Of a stretch of DNA of 47,298 bases, positions 11,918-21,584 are shown piece by piece; within the stretch, counting starts at the first letter, position 1; every line of letters starts with the position of its first letter. Position numbers and translations under genes: made by a program. Source of the stretch: Lysobacteraceae bacterium (GTDB lineage: Bacteria > Pseudomonadota > Gammaproteobacteria > Xanthomonadales > Rhodanobacteraceae); the NCBI GenBank assembly GCA_028870665.1, contig JAGWPB010000013.1, forward strand, positions 1 to 47,298, given 5' to 3'. The notes beneath the pieces were generated by a model that ran no database searches, was not told the DNA's origin, and worked only from the letters and a program-made list of their open reading frames with translations.

Positions 11918-13107
11918 CCGCGCCCCGCCTGCTGGCACTCAACGCCGGATCGTCCAGCCTCAAGTTCGCGCTGTTCGACCTCGAGACGGCACGGCAATCC
12001 GCGAATCTGCCGCCGGCCCTGCTGCGCGGGGAGATCGACGCGCCGAGCGGCGAGCCCGTGCTCACGTTCACCCGGACCGGTGGTCCGCCGCAAACGCTGA
12101 AACCCGAGGCGGTGCGCGGCGATACCGGCGCCGAGGTCGCCTGGCTGATCGAATGGCTGGCGCGCGAGCACGGGGCCGCCGCACCCGCCGTGGTCGCGCA
12201 CCGCATCGTCCATGGCGGCCTGCACTACACCCAGGCAGTGCGCATCACGCCCGCGGTATTCGGCGATCTCTCGGCGCTGACCCGGCTCGCGCCGCTGCAC
12301 CAGGGCCCGGGGCTGGCCGGCGTGCGCGCGGCGCAAGCTGCCCTGCCGCAAGCCGCGCAGGTGGCCTGCTTCGATACCGCCTTCCATGCCGGCCATGGCG
12401 ATGCCGAGCGCCGCTATGCGATTCCGCGCGTGTGGCATGAACGCGGCTACCAGCGCTATGGCTTCCACGGTCTCTCGTTCGATGCGATCAGCCGGCGCCT
12501 GCCGGCCCTGCTGGGCACGCGGGCGCAAGGCGCGGTGCTGATCGCGCATCTGGGCAGCGGCGCCAGTCTGTGCGGCCTGCGCAAGCTCAGGAGCGTCACC
12601 ACGACCATGGGCTTCACCGCGCTGGACGGTCTGGTGATGGCCACCCGCTGCGGTGCGCTCGACCCCGGTCTGGTGCTGCAATGGTTACAGCACGATGGCC
12701 TGCAAGCCGACGCGGTCAGTCACCTGCTCTACCGGCACAGCGGCCTGCTCGGCGTATCGGAGATCAGCGCCGATACGCGCGACCTGCTCGATAACCCCGA
12801 CCCGCGCGCCCGACAGGCGATCGCCGTGTTCGTGGCCGGCATCGTGCGCCAGATCGGCGCGGTTGCTGCCGCGACCGGCGGGCTCGATGCCCTGGTGTTC
12901 ACCGGCGGCATCGGCACGCATCAGCCTGCGATCCGCGCCGCGGTGGTCGAACGCCTGGGCTGGCTGGGTCTCGCGCTGGATGCCGAGGCCAATGCCGCCG
13001 GACACCCGCTGATCGGATCCGCTGCCGGCCGCGTGCCGATCCTGTGCCTGCCCACCGACGAGGAGGCGGTGATGGCCGCGCAGGCCACTGCCCTGTCCGC
13101 ATCCTGA
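11914..13107 (+). CDS. ackA: Acetate kinase (acyl-phosphate to ATP)
   Basis: Acetokinase/butyrate-kinase family, 397 residues, cytoplasm; makes ATP from acyl-phosphate and ADP. Seen: N-terminal NAGSSSLKF, HRIVHGG, CFDTAFH, YGFHGLS, HLGSGASLCG, the active-site Arg in ATRCGALDPG, adenosine region FTGGIGTHQP, and the C-terminal catalytic Glu in PTDEEAVMA. The usual RSVDTSMG appears here as RSVTTTMG, a mild deviation. It is translationally coupled (ATGA) to the MaoC-Pta fusion and is the last gene of the rightward operon. Together they form a Pta-AckA pathway predicted to supply ATP without respiration. Confidence 0.93.
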   Translation: MTAPRLLALNAGSSSLKFALFDLETARQSANLPPALLRGEIDAPSGEPVLTFTRTGGPPQTLKPEAVRGDTGAEVAWLIEWLAREHGAAAPAVVAHRIVHGGLHYTQAVRITPAVFGDLSALTRLAPLHQGPGLAGVRAAQAALPQAAQVACFDTAFHAGHGDAERRYAIPRVWHERGYQRYGFHGLSFDAISRRLPALLGTRAQGAVLIAHLGSGASLCGLRKLRSVTTTMGFTALDGLVMATRCGALDPGLVLQWLQHDGLQADAVSHLLYRHSGLLGVSEISADTRDLLDNPDPRARQAIAVFVAGIVRQIGAVAAATGGLDALVFTGGIGTHQPAIRAAVVERLGWLGLALDAEANAAGHPLIGSAAGRVPILCLPTDEEAVMAAQATALSAS

Positions 13108-13186
13108 GGCTGGCGCATCCCCGCCAAGACGCGCCCGGCAGCAAGCGCGAACCAGCCTGCCGCGCCCGCCCGCCCGCGCCTGCGGC

Positions 13187-13215
13187 TTGACAGACTCTTT
13201 ATGCTCCCGTAATCG
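13187..13215 (+). promoter_or_regulatory. Sigma-70 promoter for the metal-transport pair
   Basis: TTGACA (13187-13192), a 17-bp spacer and TAATCG (13210-13215) form a good vegetative promoter in the 156-bp gap after acetate kinase, 48 bp before the NicO-like gene. The perfect -35 indicates that region 2 is transcribed separately from the FNR-linked operon. Confidence 0.65.
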
Positions 13216-13263
13216 ACCACTGCCGCCAGCCGGCACCATGGGGCGCCTGCCCCGGAGTCACCG

Positions 13264-14148
13264 ATGCCACCGATCGATCTCTGGAACCCCTCCCATCCGG
13301 GCGTGCTGGCGGCGCTGGTCACGGCCTGGCTGCTGGGTCTGGTGCATGGCGTGGTCCCGGACGAACACACCTGGCCGATCACCTTCAGCTACGCGATCGG
13401 CAGCCATTCCGGCCGCAAGGGCCTGCGCGCCGGGCTGCTGTTTTCACTGAGCTTCACCGTGCAGCGCGCGCTCGCCAGCGAGCTGGCTTGGCTCGGTCTG
13501 TCGCACTGGATGCGGAACCGCTGGCTGGAGCAGGCGCTGTACGTGCCCATCGGATTGCTGATGGCCGCTGGCGGCTTGCTGATGCTGCGCCAGCGTCGCG
13601 TGCTGCATCTGCATCTCATGGGGGCCTGTCATGAAAGCGAACTGGACGAGTCCGCCGAGACGGTGCGTTGGGCGCGGATGACCGGCTGGATGCCGGCCGT
13701 GCACGGCTTCGTCGCCGGTTGGGGGTTCGGTGCCTTCGCACTGATCCTGTACACCACGCTGGCCCCGGCCATGCCCAGCGCGGCCTGGGGCTGGCTGCCG
13801 GGCGCCCTGTTCGGACTCGGCACCCTGATCGTGCAAGCGCTGGCGGGCACCCTGTTCGGACGCCTCGCGGCCAGCCGCAAGCTGTCACCGCAGGCGATCC
13901 GCGATGTCGCGCTGCTGACCGCGGCGCGCACCCTGCTCTGGGGCGGTCTGGCCTATGTCATCAGCGGCGTGCTGGCCACGCTGTTCCCGCAGCTGGCGCA
14001 GTGGCATATCGCCACCGGGCTGCGCGTGCATGGCTTGAGCGCGATCGACCTGCCGCTGCTGCTGGCGGTGGTTTGCGTTGCCGGCGTCGGTCTGGGCACC
14101 TTCGCCATCGAAGTGCATCGGCATCGCCGGCGCGACGCGGCTCACTGA
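13264..14148 (+). CDS. NicO/UreH-like polytopic membrane protein (putative metal permease)
   Basis: Inner-membrane protein of 294 residues with about six to seven hydrophobic segments. Near the N-terminus, LGLVHGVVPDEHTWP resembles the H-x4-D-H signature of NicO/NiCoT/UreH nickel-cobalt permeases and TauE-like exporters, but with Glu-His after the Asp and a Trp-Pro following. A His-containing segment (LHLHLMGACHESE, about 116-128) could bind metal. A second family-like helix follows at HGFVAGWGFGAF. The start ATG is preceded by a good promoter. It is followed after 77 bp by an NRAMP-like gene, supporting a metal-related role. Direction of transport and substrate are unknown; a sulfur-compound exporter is an alternative. 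Confidence 0.72.
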   Translation: MPPIDLWNPSHPGVLAALVTAWLLGLVHGVVPDEHTWPITFSYAIGSHSGRKGLRAGLLFSLSFTVQRALASELAWLGLSHWMRNRWLEQALYVPIGLLMAAGGLLMLRQRRVLHLHLMGACHESELDESAETVRWARMTGWMPAVHGFVAGWGFGAFALILYTTLAPAMPSAAWGWLPGALFGLGTLIVQALAGTLFGRLAASRKLSPQAIRDVALLTAARTLLWGGLAYVISGVLATLFPQLAQWHIATGLRVHGLSAIDLPLLLAVVCVAGVGLGTFAIEVHRHRRRDAAH

Positions 14149-14175
14149 CGCGGTGCGTGCGACATGACCAAACGC

Positions 14176-14191
14176 ATACGCGAACGTGTAT
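14176..14191. promoter_or_regulatory. Imperfect 16-bp dyad upstream of the NRAMP-like gene
   Basis: ATACGCGAACGTGTAT has 6 of 8 symmetric pairs, with ATAC/GTAT arms, and lies 35 bp before the GTG start of the NRAMP-like gene. It could be an operator for a metal-responsive repressor. I know no regulator with this exact consensus. Confidence 0.3.
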
Positions 14192-14225
14192 CATTTGCAG
14201 AATTACCGTCGCGCCCCGCCGTCCC

Positions 14226-15482
14226 GTGAGCATTCCAATCGCCGATCGACCCACCTCGCCACGAACCGCTTCGTCGTGGCGGCTGTTCCTCGCCGTGCTC
14301 GGCCCTGGCCTGGTCGTGATGCTCGCCGACACCGACGTCGGCAGCGTGCTGACCGCCGCGCAGAGCGGCGCGCAGTGGGGCTACCAGCTGCTCGGCCTGC
14401 AGTTGCTGCTGATCCCGGTCCTGTACGTGGTGCAGGAACTGACGGTGCGCCTGGGCATCTTTACCGGCAAGGGCCACGGTGAGCTGATCCGCGAAACCTT
14501 CGGGCCGTTCTGGGCCTGGGTCTCGGTGAGCGGGCTGGCCGTCGCGACCATCGGCGCCCTGCTGACCGAGTTCTCCGGCGTCGCCGGAGTCGGCGAATTG
14601 TTCGGCGTGCCGCGCCTTTGGAGCCTCGCGCTGGCGGTCGGATTTCTGCTGCTGGTGGTATGGAGCGGAAGCTACCGGCGCGTCGAGCGCGTGGCCATCC
14701 TGCTGGGCCTGTTCGAGCTGGTCTTCATCGTCGTGGCGGCGCAGTCGCCGGTGCGCCTGCACGACGTGACGTCCGGGCTGTTGCATGTGCCGCTGCACCG
14801 CGGCGATTTCGCCTATCTGGTCGCCGCCAACATCGGTGCCGTGATCATGCCGTGGATGGTGTTCTACCAGCAGTCCGCGGTCGCCGACAAAGGCCTGCAG
14901 CCGCAGCAATATGTCGCGGCACGCTGGGATACGGCCCTGGGCGCCGTGCTGACGCAGGTAGTGATGGCTGCCGTGCTGATGGTGACCGCGGCGACATTGT
15001 GGGCCGGGCACCGCAGCGCGCCGCTGGACACCGTCGGCCAGGTGGCGCAGGCGCTGACCCCGGCACTGGGCGAGACACTGGGCCGCACCGTGTTCGGGAT
15101 CGGATTGCTCGGTGCCGCGATGGTGGCCTCGATCGTGGTCAGCCTGGCTGCCGCCTGGGGTTTCGGTGAAGTCGCCGGCTATCGGCATTCGCTGGCCGAC
15201 CATCCGCTCGAGGCGCCGTGGTTCTATGTCGTGTTCACGCTGGGCGTCGTCGGCGGCGCGCTGATCGTGGCGCTGGCTCCCGACCTGGTGGCACTGTCGA
15301 TCGGGGTCGAGGTGATGAACGCGCTGATGTTGCCGCTGGTGCTCGGATTTCTCGTCGCGCTGGCGATCAAGGCGCTGCCCCCTGCGCATCGACTGCGCGG
15401 CACCTATCGCCGGGTGGTCATTGCCATTGTCGCGCTGACCACGGCGCTGGGTGTGTTCGGCGCGCTCGGCAGCATGCGTTGA
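14226..15482 (+). CDS. NRAMP-family divalent metal transporter, non-canonical clade
   Basis: Inner-membrane LeuT-fold transporter, 418 residues, about 11 membrane helices. NRAMP topology is clear, but helix 1 reads GPGLVVMLADTDVGS, lacking the DPGN metal-binding motif. Helix 6 reads MPWMVFYQQ (208-216) where manganese/iron transporters carry MPH. In the known family these Asp/Asn/Met/His residues bind Mn2+ or Fe2+, so this clade likely moves another ion or works differently. The start is GTG 14226; no ATG gives a sensible N-terminus. It follows the NicO-like gene and precedes the tRNA-Arg promoter. Magnesium-type NRAMP relatives also deviate at these sites and are an alternative. Confidence 0.82.
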   Translation: MSIPIADRPTSPRTASSWRLFLAVLGPGLVVMLADTDVGSVLTAAQSGAQWGYQLLGLQLLLIPVLYVVQELTVRLGIFTGKGHGELIRETFGPFWAWVSVSGLAVATIGALLTEFSGVAGVGELFGVPRLWSLALAVGFLLLVVWSGSYRRVERVAILLGLFELVFIVVAAQSPVRLHDVTSGLLHVPLHRGDFAYLVAANIGAVIMPWMVFYQQSAVADKGLQPQQYVAARWDTALGAVLTQVVMAAVLMVTAATLWAGHRSAPLDTVGQVAQALTPALGETLGRTVFGIGLLGAAMVASIVVSLAAAWGFGEVAGYRHSLADHPLEAPWFYVVFTLGVVGGALIVALAPDLVALSIGVEVMNALMLPLVLGFLVALAIKALPPAHRLRGTYRRVVIAIVALTTALGVFGALGSMR

Positions 15483-15506
15483 GGAGCAGTCGCGCGGGAT
15501 CAGGGC

Positions 15507-15535
15507 TTGACGTTGCGTCGAGGCAACGGAATAAT
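15507..15535 (+). promoter_or_regulatory. Promoter of tRNA-Arg
   Basis: TTGACG (15507-15512), a 17-bp spacer and AATAAT (15530-15535) match sigma-70 consensus well. Transcription would begin about 65 bp upstream of the tRNA, leaving a short 5' leader to be trimmed. Confidence 0.7.
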
Positions 15536-15607
15536 CCCCCGCTTGCCGCGCGGCGCTCAACCCGCTCGCCGGCGAGCGGCACCGCCGCCGCACCGCGGCT
15601 GTACCAC

Positions 15608-15684
15608 GCGCCCGTAGCTCAGTTGGATAGAGTACCAGGCTACGAACTTGGTGGTCGGGAGTTCGAATCTCTCCGGGCGCGCCA
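15608..15684 (+). tRNA. tRNA-Arg (anticodon ACG)
   Basis: 77-nt cloverleaf with encoded CCA. Acceptor stem GCGCCCG pairs perfectly with CGGGCGC. The anticodon loop CTACGAA sits on a 5-bp stem and gives anticodon ACG, normally modified to ICG, reading CGU/CGC/CGA. The T-loop is TTCGAAT. It has its own promoter and a strong terminator. Its position beside tRNA-Ser, csrA and alaS follows the gammaproteobacterial order. Confidence 0.97.
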
Positions 15685-15694
15685 TCTCCGGACG

Positions 15695-15728
15695 AAGGCC
15701 AGCGAATGCAGCATTCGCTGGCCTTTTT
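15695..15728 (+). terminator. Rho-independent terminator of tRNA-Arg
   Basis: A perfect 14-bp stem (AAGGCCAGCGAATG pairing with its complement), 3-nt loop and a run of T (15724-15728), 10 bp after the tRNA. Confidence 0.92.
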
Positions 15729-15851
15729 CTTTCGGCCGTTCATTCGCGCATCGCGCGACATCCGATGTACGGCCCATGCCGACTGCGACGGCGTGCGCAG
15801 CAAGCTGCGATCACGGGAACCCTGAGCCGGGCCATGATCGCCCGTGCAAAT

Positions 15852-15879
15852 GAAAAGCCGCAGCACGGTGGCTGCGGCT
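15852..15879 (-). terminator. Terminator of tRNA-Ser
   Basis: On the minus strand a 9-bp stem AGCCGCAGC/GCTGCGGCT with a 6-nt loop is followed by TTTCATTT, starting about 10 nt after the tRNA-Ser 3' end. The T-run is short but the placement is right. Confidence 0.7.
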
Positions 15880-15888
15880 CGGAACGAC

Positions 15889-15981
15889 TGGCGGAGAGAG
15901 AGGGATTCGAACCCTCGATAGAGCTTTTGACCCTATACTCCCTTAGCAGGGGAGCCCCTTCGGCCTCTCGGGCATCTCTCC
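15889..15981 (-). tRNA. tRNA-Ser (anticodon GCT)
   Basis: 93-nt class II tRNA with a long variable arm and encoded CCA. The acceptor stem GGAGAGA pairs with TCTCTCC. The anticodon stem CTCCC/GGGAG holds loop CTGCTAA, anticodon GCT, reading AGC/AGU. It lies 70 bp downstream of csrA; TATGCT on the minus strand in that gap is a possible -10 element. Same order as E. coli csrA-serV. Confidence 0.97.
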
Positions 15982-16051
15982 GGGGAACGTTGTGGCTCGC
16001 AGCGGGCGCGCAAGCATAACGGCTGCACTGCCCCGACGGAACCCTTGATGA

Positions 16052-16276
16052 TCACGCAGCGCCTTCGCTGCCCGTGCCGCCTTCGTCGACGCCAGCCGAA
16101 CCGGGCTCGTTCTGTTCGCGCTTGATGCGCTGGTAGATCTCTTCACGATGCACCGAAACATCCTTCGGCGCATTGATGCCGATGCGAACTTGGTTGCCTT
16201 TCACGCCGAGGACGGTGACCGTCACCTGGTCGCCGATCATCAGGGTTTCGCCCACCCGGCGGGTCAAGATCAACAT
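16052..16276 (-). CDS. csrA: Carbon storage regulator CsrA
   Basis: RNA-binding post-transcriptional regulator; a homodimer binds GGA motifs in mRNA leaders. 74 residues: conserved core [15 protein letters not shown] and [10 protein letters not shown] with the RNA-binding Arg44, then an acidic, Gly-rich tail. The start ATG has GGAG about 9 nt upstream. The 5' leader has four GGA triplets, one in the ribosome binding site, suggesting CsrA autoregulation as known in E. coli. Located between alaS and tRNA-Ser as usual. Confidence 0.97.
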   Translation of the reverse strand: MLILTRRVGETLMIGDQVTVTVLGVKGNQVRIGINAPKDVSVHREEIYQRIKREQNEPGSAGVDEGGTGSEGAA

Positions 16277-16286
16277 GGGGTCGTGC

Positions 16287-16341
16287 TCCGATTTGCTGGC
16301 TCGCCTGCTCCTGTCGATCGCTTCCGGCGTCGGAAGCGTCC
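16287..16341 (-). promoter_or_regulatory. csrA leader with four GGA motifs and a small hairpin
   Basis: On the minus strand GGA triplets occur at 16341-16339, 16325-16323, 16311-16309 and 16289-16287, the last within the ribosome binding site. The second lies in a hairpin, GCTTCCG-ACGC-CGGAAGC (16337 to 16320). This is the layout expected for CsrA binding to its own message. Confidence 0.45.
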
Positions 16342-16485
16342 AGGGAGCCGGTCAACGCCGTCAAATACCGTCAGTTGCGGCGTCTTGATATGGAGTCGTG
16401 TTGCCGCGGTGAAACATGGGGGTCTGGTACCGCAGCGTCGTGATACTAGCCCACGCGCAGTTGCCTGCGCAATGAAATCAGCGTC

Positions 16486-19119
<2,634 letters not shown>

Positions 19120-19179
19120 GGCCACGGAGACGAATGGATCGAAGGGCGCAGCTGGGGGCGGGAACCCTCGAGCGCACCA

Positions 19180-19680
19180 TCAGTCCGCGTCGTCGGTTGC
19201 CCCGTCCAGCTCAGCGTGAGTGGCTGATCTTACCGTGGAAGCGTCGAATCCGCGCCGCAGCAGGTACTGGGCGCGCCGCGCGCGCTCGGCCGCGATGCGC
19301 GATCCGACGGCGCCGAACTGCCGGCGCAGCTGTGCCGTCGCCACGGCCAGCCAGTCGGTCGCGGCGGCAGCGAGCAGCCGCTGTATGGTCGCCGCCGGCA
19401 TGCCGTGCGTCGCCAGCTCGGCGCGGATGCGGCGTGGGCCATAGCCCCGGGCGATGCGGCTGCGCAGCAGCATCTCGGCGAAGCGTTCGTCACTCTGATA
19501 GTGCTGGTCATGCAGCCGCGCAAGCGCCGCATCGGCATCCGCTTCGTCATAGCCGCTGCGGTCCAGTCGGGCCCGCAACTCGCGTTGCGAGTGCTCGCGG
19601 CGCGTCAGCATCTCCAACGCGCGATCGTAGGCGCTGCGGCGCAGGCCGTCGTCTTCGCTGCGGTTGCGGTGGCGAGTCAT
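19180..19680 (-). CDS. recX: Regulatory protein RecX
   Basis: Inhibitor/modulator of RecA filaments. 166 residues, helical repeats with [23 protein letters not shown] near the N-terminus and [11 protein letters not shown] in the middle, typical of RecX. Start ATG 19680; an upstream in-frame extension into the recA-recX gap is not family-like. It follows recA by 76 bp containing two hairpins, one of which includes the GGAGG of the recX ribosome binding site. Confidence 0.93.
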   Translation of the reverse strand: MTRHRNRSEDDGLRRSAYDRALEMLTRREHSQRELRARLDRSGYDEADADAALARLHDQHYQSDERFAEMLLRSRIARGYGPRRIRAELATHGMPAATIQRLLAAAATDWLAVATAQLRRQFGAVGSRIAAERARRAQYLLRRGFDASTVRSATHAELDGATDDAD

Positions 19681-19693
19681 GCGCGAGCGGAGC

Positions 19694-19731
19694 CCTCCGG
19701 GTCCGGCATCCGGAGGTCCCCGCAACCGGGG
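19694..19731 (-). promoter_or_regulatory. Tandem hairpins between recA and recX
   Basis: On the minus strand GGGG-GGTTGC-CCCC-type (19731-19718) and CCTCCGG-N9-CCGGAGG-type (19716-19694) stem-loops lie after the recA stop. The second includes GGAGG in front of recX. There is no T-run, so they are more likely to limit read-through or recX translation than to terminate fully, comparable to the recA-recX attenuator in E. coli. Confidence 0.4.
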
Positions 19732-19756
19732 CCGCGATGCCGGATGCGGTTGTCGC

Positions 19757-20794
19757 TCAGACCGCTTCCACTTCCGCGGCGTCCGTGGCGGCGGTGACCG
19801 GCAGTTTGGCGGTCAGCAGGCGCGCGCGCAGCTGTGCCTCGATCTCGGCGGCGATCTCCGGGTGTTCCTTGAGGTACTGGCGGGCGTTCTCTTTGCCCTG
19901 GCCGATACGCTCGCCCTTGTAGCTGTACCAGGCACCGGATTTCTCGATCAGCTCGTTGTTGACGCCCATCTCGATCACCTCGCCAAGGCGCGAAATGCCC
20001 TCGCCGTAGAGGATCTCGAATTCGGCCTGGCGGAACGGCGGCGCGACCTTGTTCTTGACCACCTTGACGCGCGTCTCCGAGCCGATGATCTCCTCGCCCT
20101 TCTTGACCGCGCCGATCCGGCGGATATCGAGGCGCACCGAGGCGTAGAACTTCAGCGCGTTGCCGCCGGTGGTGGTCTCGGGACTGCCGAACATCACGCC
20201 GATCTTCATGCGGATCTGGTTGATGAAGATCACCAGGCAGCCGGATTTCTTGATGTTGGCGGTGAGCTTGCGCAGCGCCTGGCTCATCAGTCGCGCATGC
20301 AGGCCGACGTGCGAATCGCCCATCTCGCCCTCGATCTCGGCCTTGGGCGTCAGCGCCGCGACCGAGTCGATCACCACGATGTCGACCGCATTGGAGCGCA
20401 CCAGCATGTCGGCGATCTCCAGCGCCTGCTCGCCGGTGTCGGGCTGCGACACCAGCAGGTCGTCGACATTGACGCCCAGCTTCTCGGCGTAGCCCGGATC
20501 GAGCGCGTGCTCGGCGTCGATGAAGGCCGCGGCGCCGCCGCTGCGCTGGCAGTTGGCGATCACCTGCAGAGTCAGCGTGGTCTTGCCCGAGGACTCGGGG
20601 CCGTAGATCTCGACCACCCGGCCACGCGGCAGGCCACCGATGCCGAGGGCGACATCGAGGCCCAGCGAACCGGTGGAAATCGCCTCGATGACGTCGTCGC
20701 TGCGGTCGCCCATGCGCATCACCGCGCCCTTGCCGAACTGCTTTTCGATCTGGCTGAGCGCGGAGGTCAACGCGCGGCGCTTGTTCTCATCCAT
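19757..20794 (-). CDS. recA: Recombinase RecA
   Basis: DNA strand-exchange protein and SOS co-protease. 345 residues. Seen: Walker A GPESSGKT (65-72), [34 protein letters not shown]-binding loop [13 protein letters not shown] and [12 protein letters not shown]. Start ATG 20794. The 167-bp gap from cinA has GATAAT on the minus strand at its far end as a candidate -10. I find no canonical LexA box of the E. coli or Xanthomonas type there. Followed by recX. Confidence 0.98.
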   Translation of the reverse strand: MDENKRRALTSALSQIEKQFGKGAVMRMGDRSDDVIEAISTGSLGLDVALGIGGLPRGRVVEIYGPESSGKTTLTLQVIANCQRSGGAAAFIDAEHALDPGYAEKLGVNVDDLLVSQPDTGEQALEIADMLVRSNAVDIVVIDSVAALTPKAEIEGEMGDSHVGLHARLMSQALRKLTANIKKSGCLVIFINQIRMKIGVMFGSPETTTGGNALKFYASVRLDIRRIGAVKKGEEIIGSETRVKVVKNKVAPPFRQAEFEILYGEGISRLGEVIEMGVNNELIEKSGAWYSYKGERIGQGKENARQYLKEHPEIAAEIEAQLRARLLTAKLPVTAATDAAEVEAV

Positions 20795-20961
20795 CGTGAT
20801 TCCCTTTGGGTCGTCAGGTTGAAGCAAGAGTGCCGCGACGCTGTCGCAAAAGCCGCGACGCTGCCGGGGAGCCGCATCCAGCACCTCGTGCTCGATGCGC
20901 GACAAGCCGTCCATGGCCTGGGGGAAGGTCTGAACCTGTCCAGCCCTTCCCTGGGCGCCGA

Positions 20962-21513
20962 TTATCCCACAGCGTCGACAGCGGAACGCCGGGGCTCGCC
21001 GCCGGATTCCGTAAGGATTCGCCTCACCCCGACGAGGGCCGCAGCCACGGTATGGCGGCGCACGGCCTCGCGGTCGCCGGCAAACTGGAACAGTTGCGCA
21101 CGCGCGTAGCCGCCGCGCCGTTTCCAGGCGATCCACACCGTCCCCACCGGTTTTTCCGCAGTGCCCCCCGACGGCCCGGCGATGCCGGTGACCGCCACCG
21201 CGATGCCGGCGCCGAAGCGGGCCAGGGCGCCCGAAACCATCTCGAGCACCGCCTCCTCGCTGACCGCGCCATGGCGTTCGAGCGTATGCGGATGCACGCC
21301 CAGCAGCGCTTCCTTGGCCTCGTAACTGTAGGCGACAACCCCGCACTCGAACCACGCCGAACTGCCGGCCAGGTCGGTCAGGGTCTTGGCGATCCAGCCA
21401 CCGGTGCACGACTCCGCGGCGACGATCGTCAACCCGTGGGCGCGCAAGGCATCGGCGACCGCTACGGCCAGCGCGTGCAGTGCGGCGTCGGTGGGAACGG
21501 GGTTCGCGACCAT
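20962..21513 (-). CDS. pncC: CinA-family nicotinamide-nucleotide amidohydrolase
   Basis: Single-domain CinA C-terminal protein, 183 residues; hydrolyses NMN to nicotinate mononucleotide in NAD recycling (known for E. coli PncC). Seen: [16 protein letters not shown] with the catalytic Ser, [18 protein letters not shown] and [10 protein letters not shown]. The ATG at 21513 has GGAG 6 bp upstream, which decides this start over an earlier one. Divergent from mutS by 71 bp; upstream of recA, the standard gammaproteobacterial neighbour. Confidence 0.93.
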   Translation of the reverse strand: MVANPVPTDAALHALAVAVADALRAHGLTIVAAESCTGGWIAKTLTDLAGSSAWFECGVVAYSYEAKEALLGVHPHTLERHGAVSEEAVLEMVSGALARFGAGIAVAVTGIAGPSGGTAEKPVGTVWIAWKRRGGYARAQLFQFAGDREAVRRHTVAAALVGVRRILTESGGEPRRSAVDAVG

Positions 21514-21584
21514 GCGACACTCCGGAATCGGAAAACCCACCTTCTACTCCCGCGCCGCGCCCGCGCCAACCCTGCTTCCGCACG

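Noticed and set aside
20823..20872. Direct repeats GCGTCGCGGC in the recA leader as an operator
   Set aside because: Two 10-bp copies in GC-rich DNA with no symmetry relevant to a known regulator; could be chance.
20795..20961. LexA box upstream of recA
   Set aside because: I looked for CTG-N10-CAG, GAAC-N4-GTTC and TTAG-N6-TACTA patterns. The closest, CTG-N8-CAG at about 20930, has the wrong spacing.
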